A stretch of DNA of 51,240 bases, from positions 1 through 51,240 of the forward strand of contig NZ_FOVO01000027.1 of NCBI RefSeq assembly GCF_900115195.1. Reading direction: 5' to 3'. Origin of the DNA: Xenorhabdus japonica (lineage in GTDB: Bacteria > Pseudomonadota > Gammaproteobacteria > Enterobacterales > Enterobacteriaceae). This document shows positions 12,831 through 25,738 of the stretch, piece by piece. The position numbers and the translations under genes are program-made. The notes under the pieces were generated by a model. The model was not told where the DNA came from. It saw only the letters and a list, made by a program, of their open reading frames with translations, and searched no databases. Position 1 is the first letter of the stretch. Each line of letters opens with the position of its first letter.

Positions 12831-12861
12831 AATGCCCTCTCTTTGTAGAGGGCATTTTTTT
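12831..12861 (+). terminator. Terminator of the rplJL-rpoBC operon
   Basis: AATGCCCTCT (12831-12840) and AGAGGGCATT (12847-12856) pair perfectly and are followed by an unbroken T-run. On the opposite strand the same stem could help stop malM transcription. Confidence 0.92.
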
Positions 12862-12938
12862 ATTATCAATGATAATAATGATAGGGTTATAGCAAATAGA
12901 GTCTAAAACTAAATATCACTATAACCCTTTAATAAAAA

Positions 12939-13942
12939 TTATTTCTTACTTTTTATCGTTTCGATAAAAGTTTTCCGTGCAGTTGGTGAACCAAGGCGCT
13001 CTGCTTCATCTAATAGTTTCAATGCTTTATCTATATCGCCATGACTAATGGCTTTCTTGATGGCGTCATTGAAATATTTTTCAGTATCGCTCAGTATAGG
13101 TTTAACTGTAGATGATGTGATGGAATGAGATATAGCAGTAGGCGCTGTTATTACAGGTGTAGATATTGCTTGTGTAGAACCGATTGTGATCGGTTTGGAC
13201 ATAGTTGTAGAAGTAGGTGTAGAAAATACCTGACCGATCAGAATATTGCCTGCATCGCGTTCTGATTTTACTTTTAGCGTTAATGTTCCTGTCTCTGTAT
13301 GGCGTGCGATCGGATCGGGAATATTAGGGATAGAATTACCGACTCCTTTAGCATAAGCCTTAGCAGGATCGATCATTTGTGTTGAAGTTTGTAAATCTGA
13401 ACGGGTGGTATAAATCAACAAATAAATTCGCTGTTGCCCTAATGCAGGTGTTAGCTTTAATACACCCTCAAGCCTATCGGCGGACATAATGCCCGGTTGT
13501 TGATAAAGAAAATAGTGACTTGGATAAAAGGCCGCAGGATGGAGTTGTTCATCAAGTACTAAAACATTCGGTGAATAGACCTGCTTATCTTTTATCAGGC
13601 TGTTCAGAGTGATTTCCAATGAGCCTTGATTCGCAGGTAAAGCAAATGCAGCTATCGCCCCACGAATATTTCCGTTATTAAGCTGCTGTGATGTGCTATT
13701 AAGAATAATAGTCTGTGTGCCATGAGTATTAATTGGCTGCCACCGTAATTCCTGCAAAGTTGGCAGAGACAAAGCTGGCGCGATAGCATTGGTTGTTTCT
13801 GGATTTACTCCTGCTTTATTAGTTATTACAGAACGAGATTCTGTTGTATCAGACAGTGCGATATCTGATGCGGCATAACTCACAGCAGGAATTATGTCGC
13901 AGAGCAGAGCACTGAGACAAAGTGAGAGTAATTTCTTTTTCA

Positions 13943-13943
<1 letters not shown>
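12939..13943 (-). CDS. malM: Maltose operon periplasmic protein MalM
   Basis: MalM is a periplasmic protein of unclear biochemical role that is encoded last in the malK-lamB-malM operon. The 334-residue product (E. coli about 306) shows the family segments MSADRLEGVLKLTPALGQQ and DPAKAYAKGVGNSIPNIPDP, and a C-terminal DTEKYFNDAIKKAISHGDID helix pair. A signal peptide (MKKKLLSLCLSALL to about SYAA) is evident. The chosen ATG at 13943 shares one base with the lamB stop codon (TAATG), which implies translational coupling. Another ATG three codons upstream overlaps lamB and is less likely. Extra length lies in the threonine/serine-rich linker (about 235-275). Confidence 0.93.
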
Positions 13944-16376
<2,433 letters not shown>

Positions 16377-16800
16377 TTTTTCCCTCTCTCGGATTTGCCA
16401 CCTCAGTTTTCTGTTCGTTTCCTATTTCGTCTTCGTTTCTTATTCGCCATAGAGAGAAACTTAGTGAAAAACTGATGGCAAGATTGTGTATAAAATAACA
16501 GGCGTGAGAATCCTCCATCCCAGAATTTTTGATGGTGGAGGAGTCAGGAGGACGAGATTAATGTGATTGATAAAGAAGGGAAAAAATTGTCAGGTAAGAT
16601 GTGATTTAAATCTCAAAAAAGGATGCGGTCTTGATGTTAACGTTCTGATTTTAATTGTTTTTGTAAGCCAGTTCACATTCATGCGGTATGAGGCGTAGAG
16701 CAGGGGAGGATGAGTCTTTTTTACATTGATTGCACACTGGTGCCATTTTATCGCGATGTAATAAAGATAGTTATCCTGAATTAACAAATGAAAAGGCGGA
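16377..16800. promoter_or_regulatory. Divergent malK/malE control region with candidate MalT boxes and CRP sites
   Basis: No gene is present in this stretch. Two good CRP half-site pairs are seen: TGTGA-N6-TCTCA at 16600-16615 and TGTAA-N6-TCACA at 16662-16677. Candidate MalT boxes (core GGAKGA) occur at 16708-16713 on the plus strand (GGGGAGGATGAG context, upstream of malE). On the minus strand they occur around 16510-16522 (GGATGGAGGA, upstream of malK), with more GGAGGA copies at about 16536-16552. This matches the E. coli malEp/malKp layout, where MalT and CRP act jointly on both promoters. I did not identify the -10 elements with certainty. Confidence 0.8.
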
Positions 16801-18003
16801 ATGATGACCAAGAAAATTTTAAAAGCGGGGACTTGTACCCTGATGCTTTCCGTTTTAACAACATGTGTACTGTCTGCTTCAGCTTTCGCGGAGCCGGAAG
16901 AAGGCAAGTTGGTAATTTGGATCAATGGTGATAAAGGCTATAACGGGCTGGCACAGGTCGGTGAAAAATTTGCAAAAGAAACGGGAATTTCTGTCATTGT
17001 TGAGCATCCTGATAAAATGGAAGAAAAATATACCCAGATTGCGGCCAGTGGAGACGGGCCAGATATTATTTTCTGGGCACATGATCGCTTTGGTGGTTAT
17101 GCTCAATCAGGGTTAGTAGCTGAAATCACACCTGATAAGTCGTTTATTGATAAGCTATTTCCCTTTACGTGGGATGCCGTTCGTTATGACGGAAAATTGG
17201 TAGGGTATCCTGTCGCAGTTGAAGCTCTTTCTCTTATTTACAATAAAGATTTAATTAAATCCCCCCCTAAAACATGGGAAGAAATCCCCGCTTTGGATAA
17301 TGAACTAAAAAAGCAAAATAAAAGCGCAATCATGTTCAATTTGCAGGAACCGTATTTCACCTGGCCGCTGATTGCTGCTGATGGCGGGTATGCCTTTAAG
17401 GCAGAGAACGGTACTTATAATGTTAAAGATAGCGGAGTGAATAATTCAGGTTCTAAAGCGGGAATGCAATTCCTGGCTGATTTAGTCAAAAATAAACACC
17501 TCAATGCAGATATTGATTATTCCATCGCCGAAGCTGCCTTCAATAAAGGCAAAACAGCGATGACGATTAACGGTCCTTGGGCTTGGGCAAATATAGATAA
17601 AAGCAAAATTAATTATGGTGTGACTTTATTACCAACTTTTAAAGAAAATCCCTCTAAACCCTTTGTTGGTATTTTAACTGCAGGGATTAATGCAGCCAGC
17701 CCCAATAAAGAGTTAGCGAAGGAGTTTTTGGAAAATTACCTGCTTACTAATGAAGGATTGGCAATGATAGACAAAGATAAGCCGTTGGGAGCGGTGGCTT
17801 TGAAGTCTTATCAGGAGATCCTCGCGCAAGATCCACGTATTGCCGCTACGATGGCAAACGCTCAAAAAGGTGAAATTATGCCGAATATCTCCCAAATGAG
17901 CAGTTTCTGGTACGCAATGCGTAGCGCTGTTCTTAACGTAGTCAGCGGGCGTCAGGCGGTAGATGCTGCTCTTGAAGATGCTAAAACGAGAATAACAAAA
18001 TAA
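16801..18003 (+). CDS. malE: Maltose-binding periplasmic protein MalE
   Basis: MalE captures maltose and maltodextrins in the periplasm and delivers them to MalFGK2. The product has 400 residues (E. coli 396). A signal peptide ends at about ASAFA before [20 protein letters not shown], the conserved mature start. Ligand-contact segments such as [37 protein letters not shown] and [12 protein letters not shown] are present. Two ATG codons lie in tandem. GGCGGA abuts the first, so initiation at 16804 is also possible. A hairpin in the 102-base gap to malF probably sets the higher MalE level. Confidence 0.97.
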   Translation: MMTKKILKAGTCTLMLSVLTTCVLSASAFAEPEEGKLVIWINGDKGYNGLAQVGEKFAKETGISVIVEHPDKMEEKYTQIAASGDGPDIIFWAHDRFGGYAQSGLVAEITPDKSFIDKLFPFTWDAVRYDGKLVGYPVAVEALSLIYNKDLIKSPPKTWEEIPALDNELKKQNKSAIMFNLQEPYFTWPLIAADGGYAFKAENGTYNVKDSGVNNSGSKAGMQFLADLVKNKHLNADIDYSIAEAAFNKGKTAMTINGPWAWANIDKSKINYGVTLLPTFKENPSKPFVGILTAGINAASPNKELAKEFLENYLLTNEGLAMIDKDKPLGAVALKSYQEILAQDPRIAATMANAQKGEIMPNISQMSSFWYAMRSAVLNVVSGRQAVDAALEDAKTRITK

Positions 18004-18014
18004 ACGAATGACAG

Positions 18015-18033
18015 GCTCCTGATTCTAAGGAGC
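18015..18033 (+). promoter_or_regulatory. Hairpin in the malE-malF gap
   Basis: GCTCCT and AGGAGC pair around a seven-base loop, followed by TTTAG. A second weaker stem (AGTGATTG with CAATCGCT) lies about 30 bases on. In E. coli this gap carries REP hairpins that stabilise malE mRNA. A similar role is inferred here, but the sequences are not REP elements. Confidence 0.5.
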
Positions 18034-18105
18034 TTTAGCACCTTATTGTGATAGGTTCTGAGTGATTGGGATTCAATCGCTATTATTGGTAACAGGAAGT
18101 GCAAG

Positions 18106-19671
18106 ATGTCAGCGACATTAGAAAAAACAGCATGGTGGCAGCATCCTGCCCTGAAATGGTTTTCTGTAGGTTTTTGCCTACTTTTTACTGGGTATCTGGT
18201 TGTGTTGATGTATGCGCAGGGAGAATACCTGTTTGCGATGTTAACACTGGTATTACTAGGGAGTGGTATCTATGTTTTTTCCAACCGGAAGACTTATGTT
18301 TGGCGCTATACCTACCCTGGAATTGCTGGAATAGGGCTATTTATACTGTTTCCACTTATCTGCACGATTGCTATCGCTTTTACAAATTATAGTAGTACCA
18401 ATCAATTGACATTTGAACGTGCTCAAACTGTATTAATGAGTCGCCATTATCAGACGGGAGAGCCATTTAACTTCAAACTTTATTCTGAATCTGAACAATG
18501 GCGTTTGGCATTAAGCATTCCAGATAGTGATCGTTTATTGATATCTGAGCCTTTTTCTTTCACGGGAGCGGAAGAAACGGAAGAAATAGTATTGCCTCTC
18601 CATGAGCAGGATAAAAAACTTGAAGGCGATGCTGTGACATTACGCACTATCACTCAGCATCGGCAGGCATTGGGTCAATTGGTGGTAGTTCTTCCTGATA
18701 GCAGTAAATTGAGAATGAGTTCTTTACGCCAGTTCTCTGCTATCAACCCTCTTTATTCTCTTGATGAAGATGGGGTTACGCTGACCGATAAACAAACTGG
18801 CTTACGATATCGACCGAATATGGATATAGGGTTTTACCAATCCATTAATGCTGAAGGAGGGTGGACTAAGGAAACGTTAAGCCCAGGGTTCACAGTTTCT
18901 ATTGGTTGGAAAAACTTCTTAAGAGTGATACAAGATGAGGGTATTCAAAAACCTTTTTTGTCCATTTTTATCTGGACAGTGGTTTTCTCTCTATTGACAG
19001 TGGTATTGACCGTTGCGCTGGGTATGATCCTCGCTTGTGTTGTGCAATGGGAAGCGCTCAAGGGACGAGCAATTTATCGTGTACTGCTGATTTTGCCTTA
19101 TGCTGTTCCGTCGTTTATTTCCATTCTGATTTTCAAGGGATTGTTTAACCAGAGTTTTGGTGAAATTAATTTGGTACTGAATGGATTGTTTGGCCTTAAA
19201 CCGGATTGGTTTACAGATCCAACACTCGCTAGAACAATGTTGATTATTGTAAATACGTGGTTGGGCTATCCCTATATGATGATTCTTTGCATGGGGTTGC
19301 TTAAATCTATCCCTGATGATCTTTATGAGGCATCGGCACTTGATGGTGCTGGGCTGTGGCAGAATTTCACCAAAATTACTTTTCCATTATTAATTAAGCC
19401 ATTGACACCGTTGTTGATTGCCAGCTTTGCTTTCAACTTTAATAACTTTGTCCTGATTCAGCTGTTAACTAACGGTAAGCCTGATCATATTGGAACAACA
19501 ACACCTGCGGGCTATACCGATCTTTTGGTGAGCTATACCTATCGCATTGCATTTGAGGGTGGTGGTGGGCAGGATTTTGGGCTGGCGGCAGCAATTGCAA
19601 CATTGATTTTTTTGTTGGTAGGCGCATTAGCCATCATCAATTTGAAAACCACCCGCATTAAATTTGATTAA
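18106..19671 (+). CDS. malF: Maltose ABC transporter permease MalF
   Basis: MalF is the larger membrane subunit of the maltose importer. The product has 521 residues (E. coli 514). N-terminal membrane segments are followed by the large periplasmic P2 loop (about 95-275) and then the core permease helices. The EAA loop that docks on MalK is seen as YEASALDGAGLWQNFTKITF. The C-terminal half is nearly identical to E. coli (VLIQLLTNGKPDHIGTTTPA). The few extra residues are in the P2 loop. malG follows after 12 bases. Confidence 0.97.
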   Translation: MSATLEKTAWWQHPALKWFSVGFCLLFTGYLVVLMYAQGEYLFAMLTLVLLGSGIYVFSNRKTYVWRYTYPGIAGIGLFILFPLICTIAIAFTNYSSTNQLTFERAQTVLMSRHYQTGEPFNFKLYSESEQWRLALSIPDSDRLLISEPFSFTGAEETEEIVLPLHEQDKKLEGDAVTLRTITQHRQALGQLVVVLPDSSKLRMSSLRQFSAINPLYSLDEDGVTLTDKQTGLRYRPNMDIGFYQSINAEGGWTKETLSPGFTVSIGWKNFLRVIQDEGIQKPFLSIFIWTVVFSLLTVVLTVALGMILACVVQWEALKGRAIYRVLLILPYAVPSFISILIFKGLFNQSFGEINLVLNGLFGLKPDWFTDPTLARTMLIIVNTWLGYPYMMILCMGLLKSIPDDLYEASALDGAGLWQNFTKITFPLLIKPLTPLLIASFAFNFNNFVLIQLLTNGKPDHIGTTTPAGYTDLLVSYTYRIAFEGGGGQDFGLAAAIATLIFLLVGALAIINLKTTRIKFD

Positions 19672-19683
19672 GGAGGAAAGAAG

Positions 19684-20574
19684 ATGGCGATGGTACAGCC
19701 CAAATTGCAACGATGGCGGGTATGGGGAACACATGCATTTATGCTGGCTTTTATTGCCCTGATTTTGTTCCCTTTGCTGATGGTAATTGCCATTTCTTTG
19801 CGTCCGGGTAATTTTGCTACGGGTAATTTGATTCCTGATACTATTTCATGGGAACACTGGAAGTTGGCACTTGGCTACAGTGTGGAGTCTTCTGATGGAC
19901 AAGTCATACTCCCTCCATTTCCTGTTATGCAGTGGCTTTGGAATTCTGTAAAGATTGCATTCATTACTGCCACTGGCATTGTGGCGCTATCAACAACGTG
20001 TGCTTATGCATTTGCCCGCATGCGCTTTCGTGGAAAAAGTCCCTTACTCAAGGGAATGCTTATATTTCAGATGTTCCCTCCAGTACTTTCGCTGGTGGCA
20101 CTCTATGCCTTGTTTGATCGATTAGGAGAATATATTCCTTTCCTTGGCCTTAATACCCACGGTGGTGTGATTTTTGCCTATATGGGCGGAATTGCTTTAC
20201 ATGTCTGGACGATCAAAGGTTACTTCGAAACGATAGATCGCTCTCTGGAAGAAGCTGCCATGTTGGATGGGGCGACATCGTGGCAAATTTTACGTTTGAT
20301 ACTGTTGCCGCTTTCTGTGCCTATATTGGCTGTTGTATTTATTTTGTCATTTATTGGCGTCATTACTGAAGTACCTGTTGCATCTCTGCTATTACGTGAC
20401 GTGGACAATTACACGTTGGCAGTGGGAATGCAGCAATATCTTCATCCACAGAACTATCTCTGGGGAGATTTTGCTGCGGCGGCTGTACTTTCTGCTATTC
20501 CTATCACGGTGATTTTCTTACTTGCCCAACGTTGGTTGGTGGGTGGATTAACATCGGGAGGAGTGAAAGGCTGA
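19684..20574 (+). CDS. malG: Maltose ABC transporter permease MalG
   Basis: MalG is the second permease subunit of MalFGK2, with six membrane helices. The 296 residues equal the E. coli length. The EAA loop [20 protein letters not shown] contacts MalK, and the C-terminus ends LTSGGVKG, the tail that reaches into the MalE binding site. A strong Shine-Dalgarno, AAGGAGGA, precedes the ATG. It is the last gene of malEFG and is followed by a terminator. Confidence 0.97.
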   Translation: MAMVQPKLQRWRVWGTHAFMLAFIALILFPLLMVIAISLRPGNFATGNLIPDTISWEHWKLALGYSVESSDGQVILPPFPVMQWLWNSVKIAFITATGIVALSTTCAYAFARMRFRGKSPLLKGMLIFQMFPPVLSLVALYALFDRLGEYIPFLGLNTHGGVIFAYMGGIALHVWTIKGYFETIDRSLEEAAMLDGATSWQILRLILLPLSVPILAVVFILSFIGVITEVPVASLLLRDVDNYTLAVGMQQYLHPQNYLWGDFAAAAVLSAIPITVIFLLAQRWLVGGLTSGGVKG

Positions 20575-20627
20575 GATCTGTCTAAGGTCTATTCGCTTTT
20601 GTTGGTTGGTCTTTGTTGGTTTAGCTT

Positions 20628-20667
20628 TCCCCAATCACATTTATTCATGTGGTTGGGGATTTTTTTC
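20628..20667 (+). terminator. Terminator after malEFG
   Basis: A 13-bp stem (TCCCCAATCACAT with ATGTGGTTGGGGA, one G-U pair) is followed by a run of eight T. It lies between the convergent malG and malQ. Confidence 0.93.
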
Positions 20668-20723
20668 CTTTGCCACCACCCTACAATTTGAAATCAATTG
20701 GGTATAGTGGATGGCTTAACAAA

Positions 20724-22925
20724 TTATAAACTTTGTTTTCGGCACTCTTCTACGGTTTGTAACAAATGGTTGATATGAGCATCCGCAAACATATTTTCCA
20801 ACGTGATGGTTAGTTTTCGTCGCCAGTTGGGGTATTCCTCTGTTGTGCCAGGGATATTAACGGGGCGTTCCATGTCCAGCCAGTCTTCAGGTTGTAATCC
20901 TAATAAGGCACAAGCGCTATGAGCTATATAGCGATGTATGCTTTGATTTATGGCAGTTGACATCGGATGTTCAGTTTGCGCCAGAGATATTGATTTCTGT
21001 AGCGAGGAAAGGGTATCAGCCTTGCTCAATTCTTCTGGTATCTTATCCAACTCTTCTGATGTCTTATCTGATGTTTTACCTAAATCTTCTAATAGATAGC
21101 CGTGACGATTTAAACTGGCTAATAACTCCTGCTTGCAGCGTTTACGTTCAGAATACAAATCGGCAAGAAGCGCTTTATCAGGGTATAAGCCGATGGCTTC
21201 TCCTAAGATTAGATCTTCATTTTGCCAGAATCCGCGTAAGGTAGGTAAGTCATGGGTAGTAATGGTTGCCATTGCTTGTGTGGGATATTCATCGGGGGAA
21301 CGATATTCACCTTGTGCGTTGCGTTCAAAATAAAATACCTTATAAGAATAAACACCCCTATCCCGTAACTTATTGATAATTTCCTCCGGCACGATCCCTA
21401 AATCTTCTCCTATCACCAGGCAACGATTACGCTGGCTTTCCAGTGCCAATATTGCTAACAAATCATCAACTGGATAATGGACATAAACGCCTTTATCGGC
21501 AGTTTCTCCTTGTGGTATCCACCAGAGCCTGAGTAGAGACATTACATGATCGATACGCAATGCCCCGCAATGGCGCATGTTGCTACGTAGTAATTCAATG
21601 AAAGGTTGATAGGCTTGAGCTTTTAAAACATGGGGATTCATTGGTGGAAGCCCCCAATTTTGGCCTAGTGGTCCTAGAATATCAGGGGGTGCTCCTACAG
21701 ACGCTTTGGTGCAATAGATGCTTCGGTTACACCAAGTTTCTGAGCCACCTTGAGCAACACCGACAGCGAGATCACGGTAGATGCCAATCGGCATATGACT
21801 GGTTTGGCTGGCAGTGAAGCATTCGGCAAGTTGAGTATCAGCCAGCCATTGTAGCCAAAGGAAAAATTCTATCTCCTGTGGATGTGAATGACAGAAAGCT
21901 TTAACCGCGTCACTTTCCGGCTCACGATATTCTTCCGGCCATACAGGCCAGCCCCAATAAACATTATTTTCCTCATATAGCTTATGGTGTAGAGCATCAT
22001 AAACCGCTTGAGAATAAAGATTCTTGCCACCTTTGATTACAAATTGCTGGAAAGCAATTTGTTGGGGATCATCGTCAGACCGAAACTTAAATTGCGGATA
22101 AGCCAAGCGCAATGCAGCCATTTTTAATGTCATGACAGTGACGTAATCGACCCATTCTGCTTGGCGGGCTTGCTGGAGTTTGCACTGTGTTTCCGTTGAG
22201 TGCCACCACTCTTGTGCTTCGGCGTTGTAATTAAAGTCTTCCACCTGATTCACAGCAATGTAAATAATATTGAGCCAATGACGGGAAGATGGGCTGTAAG
22301 GGCTGGCATTATCAGGCATCGCAGGATATATGGCATGAAGAGGATTCAAACCAATAAAGGAGCCACCACGTTGTGCCAGTTCTTGTTGCATGTATCTCAG
22401 ATCGCCAAAATCGCCAATTCCCCAGTTATTTTCTGATCGCAGGGTATAGAGTTGAACGCAAGCACCCCAAAGTTTTTCACCACGTGTTATGGCATCGGGT
22501 TCGTAACAGCGTTCTGGAGCAACGATAAGCTGTATAGGGTATTGTCGAGAGTGAGTTTCTGGTTTCACCTTCGGTATTAGGAACAGTGTGTGATATCCCA
22601 AGGGAAGATCGGTCGGCAAAGTAAGTTGAAGTTGACAATGACCACGAAATATTTCGCCTTGCTCAGTGTGTATCTGCCATTGGTAATTATCGGTATCTTC
22701 CAAAGGCAGAGTCACTATTTGTCCCTGAATAACCACTTTAACGTTAGGTAAAGAAGAAACATGTAAAGAAGAAACCGATCTTCCGACCGGTATATCTGTA
22801 TTCATGGCTTCCAGTATTCGATGCCTGGTTTCAGCGGGGATCGCCTGCGGTTTCCCATAGGCATTAATATATTCGCTGACAATGCCGGCCTCAGTTGCCA
22901 AATCATTGAGGCGTTTGTTTTCCAT
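20724..22925 (-). CDS. malQ: 4-alpha-glucanotransferase (amylomaltase) MalQ
   Basis: MalQ (GH77) transfers glucosyl and dextrinyl units between maltodextrins, releasing glucose. With MalP it lets cells grow on maltose. The product has 733 residues (E. coli 694). Catalytic residues are visible: the nucleophile Asp459 in RIDHVMSLLRLWWIP, the acid/base Glu507 in VIGEDLGIVP and Asp559 in THDLPTLRG. The extra length is largely a charged insertion around residues 613-655 built of heptapeptide repeats (EDLGKTS, DKTSEEL, DKIPEEL). The insertion follows the catalytic barrel and should not remove activity. It starts 9 bases after the malP stop, in one operon. Confidence 0.96.
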   Translation of the reverse strand: MENKRLNDLATEAGIVSEYINAYGKPQAIPAETRHRILEAMNTDIPVGRSVSSLHVSSLPNVKVVIQGQIVTLPLEDTDNYQWQIHTEQGEIFRGHCQLQLTLPTDLPLGYHTLFLIPKVKPETHSRQYPIQLIVAPERCYEPDAITRGEKLWGACVQLYTLRSENNWGIGDFGDLRYMQQELAQRGGSFIGLNPLHAIYPAMPDNASPYSPSSRHWLNIIYIAVNQVEDFNYNAEAQEWWHSTETQCKLQQARQAEWVDYVTVMTLKMAALRLAYPQFKFRSDDDPQQIAFQQFVIKGGKNLYSQAVYDALHHKLYEENNVYWGWPVWPEEYREPESDAVKAFCHSHPQEIEFFLWLQWLADTQLAECFTASQTSHMPIGIYRDLAVGVAQGGSETWCNRSIYCTKASVGAPPDILGPLGQNWGLPPMNPHVLKAQAYQPFIELLRSNMRHCGALRIDHVMSLLRLWWIPQGETADKGVYVHYPVDDLLAILALESQRNRCLVIGEDLGIVPEEIINKLRDRGVYSYKVFYFERNAQGEYRSPDEYPTQAMATITTHDLPTLRGFWQNEDLILGEAIGLYPDKALLADLYSERKRCKQELLASLNRHGYLLEDLGKTSDKTSEELDKIPEELSKADTLSSLQKSISLAQTEHPMSTAINQSIHRYIAHSACALLGLQPEDWLDMERPVNIPGTTEEYPNWRRKLTITLENMFADAHINHLLQTVEECRKQSL

Positions 22926-22934
22926 ACTAAATCC

Positions 22935-25382
22935 CTATTTGGTTTGCCAGATATGTTGTTGATAATCTTGGATAGCACGGTCAGAACTAAATTTACCCAT
23001 TCGAGCGGTATTTAGTACAGTACTACGTGTCCAACCTTGAGCATCACGATATCGAATATCAATTTGCTTATGGGCATGGCAGTAAGAGGCAAAATCAGCC
23101 AGAACTAAATAAGGATCACCACCGTCAGTCAGGCTATGTAACATGAGATCAAATGAGTGCGTATCTCCGTGGCTGAACTCACCGTTGGCGAGAGAAACAA
23201 GAATATCTTTCAGATGATGATCTTGTTGGAGTACATTTTGTGGATTGTAGTTGCTGTTCAGTAAGGCTTTGGCTTCTTCCACGGTTTTTCCGAAGATAAA
23301 AATATTGTTGTTGCCAACTTGTTCTGCGATTTCGACATTCGCTCCATCCAGTGTTCCGATGGTTAGTGCACCGTTTAAGGCTAATTTCATATTGCCTGTA
23401 CCAGAGGCTTCTTTGCCCGCAGTGGAGATTTGTTCTGATACATCGGCAGCCGGGATCATCAGTTCTGCTGCGGAAACATTGTAATCGGGGATAAAAGCAA
23501 TTTTGATGCGATCACGGACAATAGGATCATGATTGATCTTTTCGGCGGCATGATTGATAGCTGAGATGATGTTTTTTGCCAGATAGTAGCCGGGAGCTGC
23601 TTTGGCACCGAACAGGAAGACACGGGGATGGATATCCAAGGCTGGATTTTCCTGAATCTGCCGATAAAGTGACAAGATATGGAGCAGGTTCAGATGCTGA
23701 CGTTTATATTCATGCAAACGTTTTATCTGTATATCGAAAATAGCATGGGGATCAATCTTGAGTCCCATTACTTTATTGACATAGTTAGACAGGCTAATTT
23801 TATTGTCTTGCTTAATGGCTCGATAGGTTTCACGGAAGGCAGAATCGTCGGCATAAGGCTCGAGTTTCTTCAAGACAGCAAGATCATGAATCCATTCATG
23901 ACCTAATGTTTGGTCAAGTAGTGAAGAGAGTGCTGGATTACACTGTTTTAACCAACGACGGGGGGTTACACCATTAGTCACGTTGTGGAATTTAGTTGGC
24001 CACAATTGATAATATTCGGGGAACAAATCTGTCACGATCAGGGATGAGTGCAGAGCTGCGACCCCGTTGACAGCAAAGCAGGCGACAACACAAAGGTTAG
24101 CCATTCTTACTTGATTATCATGAATAACCGCCAATTTTTCCCAGACTTGTTGGTTATCAGGCCAGATTTGCTCCACGGTTTTTTTAAAGCGTCGATTGAT
24201 TTCTTGAATGATGCGATGATGACGTGGCAGAAGTTCACTAATGAGTTGTTCATCCCAACGTTCTAGGCCCTCTGGCAGCAAGGTATGGTTGGTATAGGCG
24301 AAAGTTTTCCCTGTGATTTCCCATGCTGTTTCCCAATCCAATTGATATTCATCAAGCAAAAGACGCATCATTTCAGGAATAGCAATGGTTGGGTGTGTGT
24401 CATTAAGCTGGATAACTTCATATCGCGCCAGCTCTTCTATTTTGCGTCCTGCTTGTTGATGGCGGCGCAGAATATCTGCCACGGCACAAGCACATTGGAA
24501 ATATTGTTGCATCAGGCGCAGCCGCTTACCTGTCTGGTGATTATCATTAGGATAGAGCACTTTGGTCAGGCTGGCAGCTTCAATGCCTTGTTGTTCGGCA
24601 TGCAGGAACTGCCCATCATTGAAAAGTGATAGATCAAAGGGACTATCATATGTTGCTTGCCATAGACGAAGAGGTTGAGTTACACCATTGTTATACCCAA
24701 TCACGGGTAAATCCCATGCTTCGCCAATCAGGTTAAATGCGGGAACCCAAGTTTCATGACCATCGGCAGTTGTCACTATTTCACCACCAAAACTGACGCC
24801 AACTTTTAATTGTGTGTTATGGCGGAACCAAGGATAGGACTCGCGTCCCCAATCGTCAGGTGCTTCAATTTGCTGACTCTTTTTAAAAGATTGGCGGAAG
24901 AGACCATATTGATAATTGAGGCCATATCCCGTAGCAGATTGATTGAGGGTTGCCATTGAATCTAGAAAACAGGCTGCCAGCCTCCCCAATCCTCCATTGC
25001 CTAAAGCGGGATCGGTTTCTTCTTCCAGCAAATCACTCAAAATGATGCCATCTTCTGCCAAATAAGATTGAATATCGTCATGCCAACCAAGATTCAACAA
25101 GTTGTTGGCTGTCAGTCGACCTATCAGGAATTCCATTGAGATATAGTTCACATGACGTTGGTTGTCAGGAGATGAATTAACCGGATTCTGTTGTGCGGGA
25201 AGAGGGAGTAATTCAGAAACTGCTGCACTAATAGCTTGCCACCACTGATGCGGAGTCATTTCCTGAGCTGAGTTGAGCCCGAAACGTTGCCATTGGCGTG
25301 TAAGTGCAGCCTGAAATAAGGCTTTATTGAGCTTCGGGTTTTTATCTAATTCGCATTTTTGATCTAATGTGGATAGTTGCAT
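22935..25382 (-). CDS. malP: Maltodextrin phosphorylase MalP
   Basis: MalP (GT35) phosphorolyses linear maltodextrins to glucose-1-phosphate using pyridoxal phosphate. The product has 815 residues (E. coli 797). The cofactor-binding motif [19 protein letters not shown] is intact, with the Schiff-base lysine at about 666. [16 protein letters not shown] and [19 protein letters not shown] near residues 80-145 are conserved. AGGATG precedes the start. The gene leads the malPQ operon, divergent from malT, and a candidate MalT box lies about 85 bases upstream. Confidence 0.97.
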   Translation of the reverse strand: MQLSTLDQKCELDKNPKLNKALFQAALTRQWQRFGLNSAQEMTPHQWWQAISAAVSELLPLPAQQNPVNSSPDNQRHVNYISMEFLIGRLTANNLLNLGWHDDIQSYLAEDGIILSDLLEEETDPALGNGGLGRLAACFLDSMATLNQSATGYGLNYQYGLFRQSFKKSQQIEAPDDWGRESYPWFRHNTQLKVGVSFGGEIVTTADGHETWVPAFNLIGEAWDLPVIGYNNGVTQPLRLWQATYDSPFDLSLFNDGQFLHAEQQGIEAASLTKVLYPNDNHQTGKRLRLMQQYFQCACAVADILRRHQQAGRKIEELARYEVIQLNDTHPTIAIPEMMRLLLDEYQLDWETAWEITGKTFAYTNHTLLPEGLERWDEQLISELLPRHHRIIQEINRRFKKTVEQIWPDNQQVWEKLAVIHDNQVRMANLCVVACFAVNGVAALHSSLIVTDLFPEYYQLWPTKFHNVTNGVTPRRWLKQCNPALSSLLDQTLGHEWIHDLAVLKKLEPYADDSAFRETYRAIKQDNKISLSNYVNKVMGLKIDPHAIFDIQIKRLHEYKRQHLNLLHILSLYRQIQENPALDIHPRVFLFGAKAAPGYYLAKNIISAINHAAEKINHDPIVRDRIKIAFIPDYNVSAAELMIPAADVSEQISTAGKEASGTGNMKLALNGALTIGTLDGANVEIAEQVGNNNIFIFGKTVEEAKALLNSNYNPQNVLQQDHHLKDILVSLANGEFSHGDTHSFDLMLHSLTDGGDPYLVLADFASYCHAHKQIDIRYRDAQGWTRSTVLNTARMGKFSSDRAIQDYQQHIWQTK

Positions 25383-25738
25383 GGTGTCGTCATCCTGTCA
25401 CTGAATGAAGAAAATTTGGGTAAGTATTTAGAGGGATATGCTGAAGGTTAGTGACGTGGGAAACATCATCCCGTAAAAATATTCGCAGGGAGGAGTGAAA
25501 GGGCGTAGCTATTTCTTTCGAGTTTTTTCGCAATTTCATGGAGAAATAGCAAAATTGCAATCAAAGAATGTGACAAGGTGCAATTTAACACAATGAAATT
25601 AATCAACTTGTTTGCAAAAAATGAGTGTTTCTCTACATTTGTTGGGCGTTAGCGAATGTTAATGGTGTAAGTGACTTAATAGTATCAGACAAAATTCAGG
25701 TATCAGTTTTATTCATTGTGTGTGAGGGGAAAAAATTA
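25383..25738. promoter_or_regulatory. Divergent malP/malT control region
   Basis: For malP (minus strand) a GGATGA MalT box is at 25466-25471, in a GGGATGATG context. A GGAGGA on the plus strand is at 25489-25494. For malT, TGTGACAAGGTGCAATTT at 25570-25587 closely resembles the CRP site of the E. coli malT promoter as I remember it (TGTGACACAGTGCAAATT). This implies cAMP-CRP activation of malT and MalT activation of malPQ. Confidence 0.72.
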
